Below, piece after piece: positions 35,780 through 45,517 of a stretch of DNA of 64,000 bases (position 1 is its first letter; every line of letters begins with the position of its first letter). Where the stretch lies: contig NZ_KZ319293.1 in assembly GCF_002744755.1 (NCBI RefSeq), positions 153,613 through 217,612 of the forward strand. Reading direction: 5' to 3'. Origin of the DNA: Leeuwenhoekiella nanhaiensis (GTDB lineage Bacteria > Bacteroidota > Bacteroidia > Flavobacteriales > Flavobacteriaceae). The notes under the pieces are model-generated. The model saw only the letters and a list, made by a program, of their open reading frames with translations, had not been told where the DNA came from and ran no database searches. The position numbers and the translations under genes were made by a program.

Positions 35780-38008
35780 TCATTTGAAAATTACCTCGCC
35801 GGCTTCAACCCAGGTTTTATGATCTACATACTTAGTACTTAACGACTTTCCGTTTAAACTAAACGTACCGGAAGCTTCTGATTCCCGCGATCTCTCGTTT
35901 TTAATTACCAACGCATCACGCTCGTAAAATTGAGGGTTGAGATGAATAATTACTTCCTCAAACTGCGGCTGCGTCAAGGTGTAGCCGGGATCTGCCGGAG
36001 TCATCGGGTAAAAACCCATCATCGCATATACCAGCCAGGCGCTCATCGTACCGGTATCGTCATTTCCCGGTAATCCTGCAGGCTTATTGGTAAAATACGT
36101 GGCTATGAGTTCGTCAACTTTTTCACGGGTTTTGTGGGCTTTGCCCGGGAGGTAATTGTACAAAAACGGATAGGCAATATCGGGTTCGTTTGCCATATCA
36201 AACTGCCCCTGCTTAAATAGCGCATCGAGTTTTGCTTCAAACTTCTGGTTACCGCCCATCAATTGAATCATTCCTTCAATATCCTGCGGTTGCATAAAAA
36301 GGTACTGCCAGGCATTGCCTTCAATAAACCCGGGATTCTCTGTAAAATTAGCACCTGCCAAAGGATCGAAAGGTTCGTACCAGCTGCCATCACCCATCTT
36401 GGGTTGTAAAAATCCTGATTTTTTATTGTACAATTTCTTATACGAAAGCGCCCGTTGGTCAAAACGCTTTGCTGTTTTTTTATCTCCCAAAGCTTCCGCC
36501 AGGCGGGCAATGGCATAATCGGCGATGTTGTATTCCTGAGTGGTAGATACAGGACCTTTAATGTGCGAATCGTAACTCACATAACCCAAATCAATATATT
36601 CCCCGATGCCGGGTCGCAATGGATTGGCCTCACGGGTATCTGCACTTTTGAGCATGGCTTTATAGGCCTTTTGTACATCAAAACCGGTGATGCCACGCAA
36701 ATAGGTATCGGCCAGCACAACGGCCGCAGGATCGCCTACCATTGTAAACGTCTCGGTCGCGTTCAGCTCCCACTTGGGTAACCATCCGTTCTCGTCATAA
36801 ATAGCAAGCATGGAATTTACCATATCCAGTTGCTCCTGAGGATAAAGCAGACTCATCAACTGATGGTAATTGCGGTAGGTGTCCCACAGCGAAAACACGG
36901 TATACCGGGTTCCGCCGGTATGTTTGGTCTTGCGGGTATTCATCTCGGGGTATTCACCATTAGCATCATTTAAAATGCTGGGGGCGATCTGGGTATGATA
37001 CAAAGCCGTGTAAAAAATAGTCTTATCATCCCGGTCATCTCCCGTAACCTCAACCACTCCCAGTTTATCATTCCAGGCTTTTTTGGTTTCGGCATAGACG
37101 GCATCAAAATCTGATGCGCCAACCTCTTTATCCAGATTCTCCCGGGCGTTCGCAATACTCACATACGAGATGCCCACTTTAAGCGTAACCTGCGTGGCTT
37201 CTTTAAAATCATAATTAAAATACGCGCCAATACTATCCCCCACGACTTCTTTCATAAATTGTTCCTTCAGTCGGGTTTTGCCATTATAGGTCATCCACTG
37301 GGCTTCAACCCCATTATAAGTCGCGGGTTTATCCCAGATCCCAAAATTTTCAGGAGCTGCAGAAACACGAGCCACAAAGTAAATAGGATAGGCGCTTTCG
37401 GCATTGTTATAACAAAACGAACCCACCATACGCGAGCCTTCCACTTCGGTAGGCGAATTGAATTTCAGCACCGCCCCGTGCTCGTTGGTCAAACCCAGTC
37501 CCAGATTGAGAAGCAAATTGGCCTTCCCTGCCGGAAAGTGATATCGGCTTACACCCACACGGGTACTGGCTGTCAATTCGGTTTTGATGCCGTTATCGAG
37601 TTCAACCGAGTAATAACCGGGTTTGGCGATTTCGTTTTTATAAGTCGTTCCGTATCGTAAATGGTCGGTTTCCAGCGCACCGGTGGTTGGCATACTTAAG
37701 ATTACGCCCAGATCGGGGCAACCCACGCCACTCATATTGACATGGCTAAAACCGGTTAAAAAGCTATTTTCATACACATACGGATTGGACAACCAGCGAC
37801 TGTCTTTTTCCAAATCGGTATCGTCTCCTGCCACGTTAAACGGCGAAACACTGGCCATACCGCGCGGGGCAATAGCTCCCGGATGGGTGGCTCCAAAATT
37901 TGAAGTCCCGATAAACGGATTTACATATTGGGTAAAGTCCTGTTGCGCATTCGCGAAACATATACAGCTTAGACTTAGGCCTATAAACAGGCAGGTGCGT
38001 AAGGTCAT
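35780..38008 (-). CDS. Alpha-mannosidase, GH92 (divergent acid motif)
   Basis: A 742-residue exported GH92 enzyme, last of the mannosidase operon. Signal peptide to about residue 21. The family opening VNPFIGTSNFGATHPGAIAP is at about 29-48, and the body contains SLWDTYRNYHQLM and the aromatic-rich EGNAWQYLFM. In the catalytic half this protein has ANEPDIAYPFLYN where the other GH92 of the operon has GNEPSHHIAYLFN, and GNDDTGTMSAW where the other has GNEDAGQMSAW. The Glu and Asp core is kept, but the subsite residues differ, so a different linkage (alpha-1,2, -1,3, -1,6 or phosphomannose) is likely. It starts 42 bases after the GHL10-like gene. Confidence 0.9.
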   Translation of the reverse strand: MTLRTCLFIGLSLSCICFANAQQDFTQYVNPFIGTSNFGATHPGAIAPRGMASVSPFNVAGDDTDLEKDSRWLSNPYVYENSFLTGFSHVNMSGVGCPDLGVILSMPTTGALETDHLRYGTTYKNEIAKPGYYSVELDNGIKTELTASTRVGVSRYHFPAGKANLLLNLGLGLTNEHGAVLKFNSPTEVEGSRMVGSFCYNNAESAYPIYFVARVSAAPENFGIWDKPATYNGVEAQWMTYNGKTRLKEQFMKEVVGDSIGAYFNYDFKEATQVTLKVGISYVSIANARENLDKEVGASDFDAVYAETKKAWNDKLGVVEVTGDDRDDKTIFYTALYHTQIAPSILNDANGEYPEMNTRKTKHTGGTRYTVFSLWDTYRNYHQLMSLLYPQEQLDMVNSMLAIYDENGWLPKWELNATETFTMVGDPAAVVLADTYLRGITGFDVQKAYKAMLKSADTREANPLRPGIGEYIDLGYVSYDSHIKGPVSTTQEYNIADYAIARLAEALGDKKTAKRFDQRALSYKKLYNKKSGFLQPKMGDGSWYEPFDPLAGANFTENPGFIEGNAWQYLFMQPQDIEGMIQLMGGNQKFEAKLDALFKQGQFDMANEPDIAYPFLYNYLPGKAHKTREKVDELIATYFTNKPAGLPGNDDTGTMSAWLVYAMMGFYPMTPADPGYTLTQPQFEEVIIHLNPQFYERDALVIKNERSRESEASGTFSLNGKSLSTKYVDHKTWVEAGEVIFK

Positions 38009-38050
38009 GATTGCATTTTAATCAGCCGCAGCGTGGCAGCAGGTTTTCAG

Positions 38051-39160
38051 TTAGTTTGCCGCTTTAATCACCGCGAGTTGTTCATCAGTTAGTGCATTTC
38101 CATCAAAGAAAGCCGCGCCTTTGGCTCCATTGTCTTTCGCCAGTTGAATGGCTGTTGCCAAATCTTCCGCAGACATTTCGGGGACGTAAATCCCGGTGTG
38201 CAATTCGGTGCCTGTACCTTCGAGGTCTTTTACGCCCTGCCCGGTGGCAAAGCCTATCCAGTCTATTTCTTCATTGTAAAAATTGTGGTAAATCATAGGC
38301 AGCACCACATCGATATCCCATTTATCCCAGCGTTGACGCACCATATGATCGGCCATCTCCGGGTATGGAAATACCGCTCCGGTTAAAATCTTTCCGTTGT
38401 CGTGAGCTACTTTATAGGCATCGTCCACAACCGCCTTGATCTGATTGAGGCGAAATTGCTTCCACTCCATATCAATCGCGGTGTTTTCCATCTCCCGCGG
38501 ATTTTTATGATGTAGTTCTTCAAACTTCTCAACACAGGCATCGCAATAGCAAAAATCGTATTCGGGCAATTCGGTGTCCTGAACGAGATCGTATTTGGGC
38601 AATAAACCTATGGGCAGGAATACATCAGGATACCGAATGTAGTCCAGGTGAAAACTGCTCACCCCTTCTACTTTGCTCAGTTTGTCAACCAGACTCAAAA
38701 TATGGTTGCGCGAACCTTCCCGAGTGGGGCATAAAAACTGGTAATAATCTACGTACGGCCTGTTATCAAACGTAGATTTTCCATCGCGGCTTACCGCATA
38801 CCATTCGGGGTGTTGCAAGGCAACCGTGTCACCGGGGCGGTTCATCGTAAACATCCAGGCGTGCACTTCAAGACCCTGAGCAGTAGCCAGAGGTGTGAGA
38901 CGTGCCAGCAATTCGGCATCGGCATTGGTATTGATTAAAACGGCGTCGAGACCGTTATCGCTGTATTTTTTAAATTCAGCCGTGTACGATTCGTCCGTAC
39001 GTTTAGCATCTGCCGTCATCCAGGTCCAGAATTTGAAATCAGCAGTTTCTTGCTCTGCTTCTTCTGTTTTAGCAGCCTTGCCCGCCGGATGAATGTTGTC
39101 AATGCACGAAATGGCTGTCAAACCCAGCAGCAACAAGCCAAAGATTAATTTTAATTTCAT
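38051..39160 (-). CDS. GHL10-like putative glycoside hydrolase, lipoprotein
   Basis: A 369-residue lipoprotein from the ATG at 39160, with Cys19 in AISC. A longer frame to 39214 would overlap the previous gene. The barrel-like fold contains FWTWMT near 44-49 and HLDYIRYP at 171-178, the latter a hallmark of the GHL10 (PF02638-like) putative glycosidases, plus a CYCDACVEKF cluster with two to three close cysteines (around 205-214). HEW and GAAFFDGNAL follow. The substrate is unknown. Its fixed place between a CBM9-like protein and a GH92 mannosidase makes a glycan-processing or glycan-binding role likely. Confidence 0.72.
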   Translation of the reverse strand: MKLKLIFGLLLLGLTAISCIDNIHPAGKAAKTEEAEQETADFKFWTWMTADAKRTDESYTAEFKKYSDNGLDAVLINTNADAELLARLTPLATAQGLEVHAWMFTMNRPGDTVALQHPEWYAVSRDGKSTFDNRPYVDYYQFLCPTREGSRNHILSLVDKLSKVEGVSSFHLDYIRYPDVFLPIGLLPKYDLVQDTELPEYDFCYCDACVEKFEELHHKNPREMENTAIDMEWKQFRLNQIKAVVDDAYKVAHDNGKILTGAVFPYPEMADHMVRQRWDKWDIDVVLPMIYHNFYNEEIDWIGFATGQGVKDLEGTGTELHTGIYVPEMSAEDLATAIQLAKDNGAKGAAFFDGNALTDEQLAVIKAAN

Positions 39161-39188
39161 AGTTACATTTTTTAAGCACGTGGCTTGA

Positions 39189-40250
39189 TTACTTAATTTT
39201 TGAATACTTTCCATCTTCCCGGATGCTGTAAACCGAACCGGTAAACGGACTTTCTACAAACACCGTCCAGCCCATCTCGTGATGATCAATAATGGGTTGA
39301 AGTGTTTTCCCTTCGATCTCGAAAGTTTCAGCGTCTAAATCGTCCAGATTTACGACCCAGGCCTTGTGGGTATTGTAAAAGGTTTTTTGTTCGCGGTAGA
39401 TTTCGTAGAGTTTCCAGCGGATTTGCTCATCAACCGGAATGCTGAAACTTTCGGTTTCGGTTAGCGGTTTAGAACTGAAATACACATAGCCCCAATGTTC
39501 GGGTTCGTGCATATTGATCACGCCTTGCGGAGACCACACCCAGTTGTATTCGGGCAGGTAGTTGCCCGAAGCATCTTTCGCACGGCTGTAGCGGTTATCA
39601 TTCAGTTCAAAATCCCAGTTTACCCGTGAGAAATTGATGCGCCAAAACTGATCTGCAGGTAGGTCGTTTGAACCGCTGGCTTCCACCAAAACAGACCAGG
39701 GCATCGCAATTTCCACACTCCAGCCCGTATCGGTATCGGTGGGATCATTCAGCGTTCCGTTAATAGAAACCGCCGTTTGCAGGCCCCGAATATCCCAGCT
39801 GTCCAGCACCGGTGCCGACTCGCGATAGGGTTTTACCAACAATAAATCCCAGACGGTATTGAGCGCATTCATCTCAAACTCATAATAGTTATGCGTATCG
39901 CCATCGGGGTCTATAAAAATCTCAAAATCGTTGTTGTAAAAGATCACCGTGTCGCGCTGTTTCAGCGTTGCCCAGATGTGGGGTTCGTTTAGCTCTGCGT
40001 AGAAATACAGATTCTCCTCATCCCAGAGCATTTTTACACGCGTCTCGTATTTGGGTATTTTTTCGCCTTCAATATCTATAAACGGCTGCGAAAAAGCGGC
40101 TTCCTTCCACTCATGCTCTTCCGCCTTGCCGTCAATAGTAAGCGGTGTTTCAATACGATGCGCCACATAACTGCGCGGCGGAGTCTTTTGGGCGTAGCCC
40201 GAAAAAGCGAATGCGCAAAGAAGGGAAAGAAAGGCTTTTTGAATATTCAT
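39189..40250 (-). CDS. CBM9-like carbohydrate-binding protein
   Basis: A 353-residue exported protein with a signal peptide (1-20) and a CBM9-like beta-sandwich over most of its length. Hallmarks are PLTIDGKAEEHEWKEA (about 37-52), VKMLWDEENLYFYAELNEPHIWA (split around 83-105), FEIFIDPDGDTHNYYEFEMNA (about 130-150) and GWSVEIAMPW (about 196-205). No catalytic motif is visible. Its stop is followed by the GHL10 gene, and its start codon abuts the GH130 stop with no base between, so it is co-translated with them. It probably binds a mannose- or GlcNAc-containing glycan in the periplasm or at the surface. Confidence 0.8.
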   Translation of the reverse strand: MNIQKAFLSLLCAFAFSGYAQKTPPRSYVAHRIETPLTIDGKAEEHEWKEAAFSQPFIDIEGEKIPKYETRVKMLWDEENLYFYAELNEPHIWATLKQRDTVIFYNNDFEIFIDPDGDTHNYYEFEMNALNTVWDLLLVKPYRESAPVLDSWDIRGLQTAVSINGTLNDPTDTDTGWSVEIAMPWSVLVEASGSNDLPADQFWRINFSRVNWDFELNDNRYSRAKDASGNYLPEYNWVWSPQGVINMHEPEHWGYVYFSSKPLTETESFSIPVDEQIRWKLYEIYREQKTFYNTHKAWVVNLDDLDAETFEIEGKTLQPIIDHHEMGWTVFVESPFTGSVYSIREDGKYSKIK

Positions 40251-41222
40251 TTACAGACTGTTTGTTTTTACAAAATCAATTATTTCGCTCAGCCTACCAA
40301 AAGCAATTGCTGTCACCGTATCGGCCGCGCCGTAATAGAGCGTCACTTTATCTTCTTCAACCGAGTGCAGCGTCGCGCATGGAAACACCACATTAGGCAC
40401 GTCGCCCGCGAGTTCATAAGATTCTGCCGGAGCCAGTAAGTACGGCTGACTGCGGTACAGCACCTTATCGGGACGGTTTTTATCCAGAATCGCAGCCCCC
40501 ACCGAATAGCGGAACCCGTTACAGGTATTGATGACCCCATGGTAGAACAACAACCAGCCTTCATCGGTTAAAATAGGTACGGGTCCGGCGCCTATTTTGG
40601 TACACTGCCAGGCGCTTTCGGTAAATGGCGCGACTTTCATCACGCAGCGGTGTTCTCCCCAGTATTTCATATCGGGGCTGTAGCTGATGTAAATATCACC
40701 AAATGGCGTATGCCCGTTGTCACTGGGACGGCTGAGCATCGCAAATTTACCGTCTATTTTCTGCGGAAGCAAAACCCCGTTTCGGTTAAACGGCAAAAAG
40801 GCATTTTCGCACTGAAAAAATTCTTTAAAATCGAAGGTGTACCCGATACCGATTGTTGGCCCGTGATAGCCGTTGCACCAGGTGATCCAATAGCGGTCTT
40901 CAATAAAACATACCCGCGGATCGTATTTATAATCAGACTCGATCATCTCGGTGTTTCCGGCGCCAAAAACGATGGGCTCGTGGTTGATTTCCCAATTGAT
41001 CCCGTCTTTACTGAAACCCGCAAAAATATTCATCTGCACCGCTTTGTTATCGCAGCGGAATACACCGGCATAACCGTCTTCAAAAGGTACCACGGCCGAG
41101 TTGAAAATACTGTTGGAAGAAGGAATGGCATACCGGTCAATAATAGGGTTGGCATCGTAGCGCCACATCACATCGGTGTTGCCTTGCGGGCGGTCTTGCC
41201 AGGGAAATGGGGTTGTACTCAT
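40251..41222 (-). CDS. GH130 family beta-mannoside phosphorylase
   Basis: A 323-residue cytoplasmic five-bladed propeller of GH130. It has no signal peptide. Visible blocks are [23 protein letters not shown] at the N-terminus, [30 protein letters not shown] in the middle (shown in parts: YDPRV about 98-102, WCNGYHGPT about 115-123), and [21 protein letters not shown] with KIGAGPVP near 212. GH130 enzymes phosphorolyse beta-1,4-mannosides. The subgroup acting on Man-beta-1,4-GlcNAc, which gives mannose-1-phosphate and GlcNAc, fits this operon of GH92 mannosidases and a symporter, close to nagB. That specificity is inferred from context. Confidence 0.88.
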   Translation of the reverse strand: MSTTPFPWQDRPQGNTDVMWRYDANPIIDRYAIPSSNSIFNSAVVPFEDGYAGVFRCDNKAVQMNIFAGFSKDGINWEINHEPIVFGAGNTEMIESDYKYDPRVCFIEDRYWITWCNGYHGPTIGIGYTFDFKEFFQCENAFLPFNRNGVLLPQKIDGKFAMLSRPSDNGHTPFGDIYISYSPDMKYWGEHRCVMKVAPFTESAWQCTKIGAGPVPILTDEGWLLFYHGVINTCNGFRYSVGAAILDKNRPDKVLYRSQPYLLAPAESYELAGDVPNVVFPCATLHSVEEDKVTLYYGAADTVTAIAFGRLSEIIDFVKTNSL

Positions 41223-41241
41223 AGAATCGTATTTCTTTATA

Positions 41242-43116
41242 TTAGGTAGTTAGTTTTTTGACTTTATCAAGCCAGGTAAATTTTAAAATCAGGGTGGTTA
41301 CACCAAAAATCAGGAGACTCCAGGCCATTTTTTCGTAATCGCGCACCACCAGAAAAATAGGCAGGACGATCATACTCGATTGCCAAACAATCCCGATGAG
41401 ACAGTTGAGCATATCGAGGCCAAAATCGGTGTTTTTCTCTATCGCCTCGTCGGCCTTTAACTGCTCCCGAACGGGTTTCCACCAGCCCCAGGGGTGCACC
41501 GAAGTATAAAAACTTTTTAAAGTTGCAGCCGCAGTAGGAGGCGTGAGATAGGTTCCCAGAAACGCGCCCAGCAAGGAAAAGCCTAGAATTATCGGAAACA
41601 AATAAATAACAGGCACGTGGGCGTACCAGTATAAAAAGCTCCCCTCGACATAGGTTGAAGCGCCCTGATCAATCACATATTGCAGGGTGGCCACAACCAG
41701 CCCGGTAAGCATTCCCCAGAAATAGCCCCAACCGTTAAAGCGCCACCAAATCCACTTGAGGAAATTGGCTGCCACATAACCCCCGTACAGCGAACTCGTG
41801 ATCCAGAGCGTAATGGAGTTGATGGAGTCTGCGAAAAAACCCATTATCACGCCCAGGGTTACGACTGCAAAAGAAGCCATATGACTGGCTTTCACATAAT
41901 GCCGGTCTGTAGCTACGGGTTTGAAGTATTTCTTATAAATATCGTTTACAATGTATGCAGGTCCTGCATTCACAAAAGCCGAAAAGGTAGACATAAATGC
42001 CGCAAGCAGCCCCGCAAGCAGCAGCCCTTTAATCCCTACGGGTACGTGGTTGTTGATCACCTGCGGAAGGATTACCTCCAGGTCATTTCCCGAAATCTCA
42101 CCGGCTTTAGCCAGTTCGGGAGCAATATAGATCAAGCCTAAAACCACAATGGCAGCGATAAGCAAATACCGTGGAATGAACAAAACCAGATTGGTAAAGC
42201 CGCTCATATAGGCCGCATCTTTTGCCGTTCGGGTTGAGAGGATGCGCTGCATATCGTAACTGGGAGTAGGCCCGGCGATGCTTGCAAAAAAGCCTTTGAA
42301 CAGGCTCATCCCTACAAAAGCACCAAACATCTTATAACCCTGTGTATCAATAAGCCGGTTAAAATTTTCATAGTCCCCTGCCCAGAAACCGGTGAGTTCG
42401 CTGCCGAATACCACATTTTTCCATTCGGCAGGGATCAAGGCCTGAATTTCGATGTCGGTAAAGGCGAAAAAGGTATAGCCTGCCACCAAAATCCCGGCCA
42501 GCACCATAATCCCGAACTGCAATACTTCCGTAGAAACTACCGAGAACATGCCGCCTTTAATGGTATAAATCGTGGTTAATAAAATGAGGATTAAGGCATA
42601 CACCTGTTCGGCATTGAGCAAGGTAAAATCACCAATCACCAGACTGGCGTCCCAGGGCAAAATCACGGTCATAAACTTACCGGCGCCTTCAAAGAAATAG
42701 GCGATAAAACCTACCGATGCCACCACCGCAAAAATCGCCACGATCAGGTGCGAAGCACGACCCGCCCTGTCGTCGCCAAATCGCGAAAGAATCCATTCAG
42801 AACCCGTCATCACATTGGAGCGGCGTATCCAGACGGCCAGAAACATCATCACAAAAACCTGATTGAAGATGGGCCAGATCCACATAAACATAAAGCTCTT
42901 GACCCCGTATAAAAACAGAATGCCCACCATCCAGGCAGTGCCCGAAACGTCAAACATCCCCGAGCCGTTACTCAGCCCCAGATAATACCATTTAATACTT
43001 TTTCCGCCCAAAAAATAGGAGTCCAGACCTTTGGAAGCCTTTTTGGCCACATAAATCCCGATGCCTATGGTAAGCAACAGGTAAACCGCAATAATTACAA
43101 CGTCTATTAACTCCAT
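41242..43116 (-). CDS. Sodium:solute symporter (SSS/SLC5 family), sugar importer of the mannosidase operon
   Basis: A 624-residue inner-membrane symporter with about 14 helices. The N-terminus [38 protein letters not shown], seen in parts ([22 protein letters not shown] about 33-54), is typical of SSS sugar porters. Conserved later blocks include [17 protein letters not shown] and [16 protein letters not shown]. It is placed between GH92 and GH130 (gaps of 1 and 19 bases). It therefore most likely imports the oligosaccharide, such as Man-beta-1,4-GlcNAc, that GH130 then cleaves in the cytoplasm. The C-terminal part with the DKVKKL end is cytosolic. Confidence 0.88.
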   Translation of the reverse strand: MELIDVVIIAVYLLLTIGIGIYVAKKASKGLDSYFLGGKSIKWYYLGLSNGSGMFDVSGTAWMVGILFLYGVKSFMFMWIWPIFNQVFVMMFLAVWIRRSNVMTGSEWILSRFGDDRAGRASHLIVAIFAVVASVGFIAYFFEGAGKFMTVILPWDASLVIGDFTLLNAEQVYALILILLTTIYTIKGGMFSVVSTEVLQFGIMVLAGILVAGYTFFAFTDIEIQALIPAEWKNVVFGSELTGFWAGDYENFNRLIDTQGYKMFGAFVGMSLFKGFFASIAGPTPSYDMQRILSTRTAKDAAYMSGFTNLVLFIPRYLLIAAIVVLGLIYIAPELAKAGEISGNDLEVILPQVINNHVPVGIKGLLLAGLLAAFMSTFSAFVNAGPAYIVNDIYKKYFKPVATDRHYVKASHMASFAVVTLGVIMGFFADSINSITLWITSSLYGGYVAANFLKWIWWRFNGWGYFWGMLTGLVVATLQYVIDQGASTYVEGSFLYWYAHVPVIYLFPIILGFSLLGAFLGTYLTPPTAAATLKSFYTSVHPWGWWKPVREQLKADEAIEKNTDFGLDMLNCLIGIVWQSSMIVLPIFLVVRDYEKMAWSLLIFGVTTLILKFTWLDKVKKLTT

Positions 43117-43117
43117 A

Positions 43118-45409
43118 CTACTTTGCCTGCTTTATGCCCCAGGTTTTATTAGGCTCTGCACCCATTGTCAGCACGAGTTCGCCACCTGCCAATAGTTGCT
43201 CGTGGGTAATGCTGGTTTGGTTAAAAGGCTTTCCGTTTAGGGTAGCCGACTGAATGTAGAAATGGGTTTCTGAAACCTCTTTAGCTTCAATGCTGAACTG
43301 TTTTCCATTTGGAAGGGAAATAACCGATTTCTCAAAGACCGGACTCCCTACTTCATAAGCAGCGCTCGCCGGATTGAAGGGATACAGGCCCATCGCGCTC
43401 CACACATACCAGGCAGACATCTGACCCGCATCTTCGTTACCGCTCAGGCCGTTTGACGTGGTGTTGTACTGGGTTTTTAAGATTTCGTGAACCCAGTATT
43501 GGGTAAGCCAGGGTTTCCCGGCGCGGTTAAACAGGTAAGCGATGTGATGACTGGGCTCGTTGCCGTGCGCATACTGGCCAATTAGTCCTGAAATATCATT
43601 GGAAATATAATCGCCGGTAATTTCAGAACTTTCGGTAAACAGCTGCTGCAGCATTTCGGTAAAAGGCTCTTCCCCACCGTGCAGTTTGATGAAATTATCA
43701 GTATCGTGAAGTACAAACCAGGAGTGTTGCCAGGCGTTCCCTTCGGTATAATCGGTATTTTTTTCGTGTCTGCTGAATTTAGGATCGAAAGGCTCGTGCC
43801 AGTTTCCGGCAGCCGATTTGCCGCGCATAAAGCCGGTTTCGGGATCGTACAATTTTTCGTAGGATTTAGAGCGGCTTAAGAAATACGCGTAATCCTGCTC
43901 ATGGCCTAAAGCTTTGGCCATTTGCGCCACACACCAGTCGTTATAGGCATATTCGAGCGTAAAGGTGACTGACTCGTCTATTTTGTCATACGGAATATAC
44001 CCGTACTCCTTTAAAAACTGAAGTCCGCGTGCATCACGCATCTGGGTATTTTTCATCGCTTCAAAGGCTTTTTCGGCATCAAAACCTGTAATGACTTTAA
44101 AGTATGCTTCGGTGATTACCGGAATCGCGTGGTTACCGGTCATCGTATTGGTCTCATTGCCATAGAGCGTCCACACCGGCAGGCTTTTATGCACCGAATA
44201 ATACGCGAGCATCGAGTTGATGATGTCACTAACTTTTTCAGGTTCCAACACCGTAAGCAACGGATTTTCCGCTCGGAAGGTGTCCCAAAGCGATAAGGTG
44301 GAATAGGCTGTGTAGTCGGCTTTGACAATGCTGTCGTTTTCCCGACGGAATTCGCCATTGACGTCTGAAAAAGTTACGGGAGCGATTTGCGTATGGTATA
44401 ATGCCGAATAAAAAATGGTCTTTAAGGAATCTACCGGAGTTTCCACCACTATTTTGTTCATTTGCTGGTTCCAGACTTTTTTAGCTTCGGTTTTAGCAGA
44501 ATCAAAATCCAAATCCCGATCACTTTCCAGATTGGCTTTGGCATTGGCAATACTTACTGACGAAACTGCAACTTTTACGATTACGTCGCGGCTTCCGTCT
44601 ATATCAAAAAAGAACTGACCCGCCGTGGTCTTTCCGGCAACCTCTTCACCTTCGGTCTTTGCCTTATCTTGAAACAGGTGATAGCGGGCAATGGGTTTCG
44701 AAAATTCGGCCACAAAAAACACCTTTTGATTTTTCGCCCAACCCGTACTGTGTCGGTATCCGCTAATTGTGGTTTCATTTTCGACGGCAATAGCAGTTTC
44801 AACAGGTGCATCCCAATTGATGGCAAAACCCAGATCAAGCACCACCGAAGCTTCACCGGCACCCTCATAATTGTACTTTTGAAAAGCCGTGCGCTGCGTC
44901 GCGGTAAGGCTCACTTTAATCTGCGGATCTTCCAGGTAAACCCTGTAATAACCCGGTTCTGCACTTTCGCGCTTATGCGAAAAGCCTGAAGCATACGGGC
45001 GGTCCTGCGGATTTTCATAAGTGCCCGTCAAATCAAGCTCTTTCGCCGCAGGCATAAATAAAATATCGGCCAGATCGCCAATACCGGTTCCGCTTAAATG
45101 CAGATTGCTAAAACCCGAAATGATTGAATCGGAATAGTGATAACCTGAGCACCAGTCCCAGCCGTTACGCCCGTTATCTGGGCTCACCTGCACCATTCCA
45201 AAAGGAACGGTAGCTCCGGGATAGGTATGGCCGTGACCGCCAGTGCCAATAAAGGGATCAACGTGGGCAATAAGATTGTATTCTTTTTGAACTTCCTGAA
45301 CCGTTTCGCTCGTGGTCTCCTTCTTACAGGAACTGAGCAAAACAAGGTATCCCAGTAGGATAATTTTAGTACACTGATTCACGTTAAGGTTGAGCTTTGG
45401 GAGCATCAT
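43118..45409 (-). CDS. Alpha-mannosidase, GH92, lipoprotein, first gene of the operon
   Basis: A 763-residue GH92 alpha-mannosidase. The lipobox ends in LSSC (about 25-28), so it is membrane-anchored. The opening is VDPFIGTGGHGHTYPGATVPFG with NGRNGWDWCSGYHYSDS, and the catalytic half has HGNEPSHHIAYLFN and GNEDAGQMSAWYVWSAMGLYPF, the standard GH92 motifs holding the Glu acid and Asp base pair. GH92 enzymes are Ca-dependent, inverting, exo-acting on alpha-mannosides of N-glycans and mannans. It is the first gene of the operon on the minus strand and overlaps almost directly with the symporter (1 base gap). The divergent LytS gene starts 109 bases away. Confidence 0.93.
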   Translation of the reverse strand: MMLPKLNLNVNQCTKIILLGYLVLLSSCKKETTSETVQEVQKEYNLIAHVDPFIGTGGHGHTYPGATVPFGMVQVSPDNGRNGWDWCSGYHYSDSIISGFSNLHLSGTGIGDLADILFMPAAKELDLTGTYENPQDRPYASGFSHKRESAEPGYYRVYLEDPQIKVSLTATQRTAFQKYNYEGAGEASVVLDLGFAINWDAPVETAIAVENETTISGYRHSTGWAKNQKVFFVAEFSKPIARYHLFQDKAKTEGEEVAGKTTAGQFFFDIDGSRDVIVKVAVSSVSIANAKANLESDRDLDFDSAKTEAKKVWNQQMNKIVVETPVDSLKTIFYSALYHTQIAPVTFSDVNGEFRRENDSIVKADYTAYSTLSLWDTFRAENPLLTVLEPEKVSDIINSMLAYYSVHKSLPVWTLYGNETNTMTGNHAIPVITEAYFKVITGFDAEKAFEAMKNTQMRDARGLQFLKEYGYIPYDKIDESVTFTLEYAYNDWCVAQMAKALGHEQDYAYFLSRSKSYEKLYDPETGFMRGKSAAGNWHEPFDPKFSRHEKNTDYTEGNAWQHSWFVLHDTDNFIKLHGGEEPFTEMLQQLFTESSEITGDYISNDISGLIGQYAHGNEPSHHIAYLFNRAGKPWLTQYWVHEILKTQYNTTSNGLSGNEDAGQMSAWYVWSAMGLYPFNPASAAYEVGSPVFEKSVISLPNGKQFSIEAKEVSETHFYIQSATLNGKPFNQTSITHEQLLAGGELVLTMGAEPNKTWGIKQAK

Positions 45410-45517
45410 CTGTTAAGATTTTTAATAAATATGTGATATATTATGACGGTTTTAAGCTTTTATTAGACAAACAACAGTTTTGAAAAGCTAAACAGCCAAA
45501 AACAGCTCAAACCACCT
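45410..45517. promoter_or_regulatory. Divergent promoter region of the mannosidase operon and LytS/LytTR
   Basis: The 108 bases between divergent start codons contain an imperfect palindrome AATATGT-G-ATATATT (45428-45442), with one mismatch in its arms. Its left arm is the same as that of the nagB operator. It lies 19-33 bases before the GH92 start. No exact TAnnTTTG box is found on either strand here. Confidence 0.45.

Noticed and set aside
40650..41249. Open frame of 199 codons opposite GH130
   Set aside because: Antisense to a conserved catalytic protein; no homology signal recognised.
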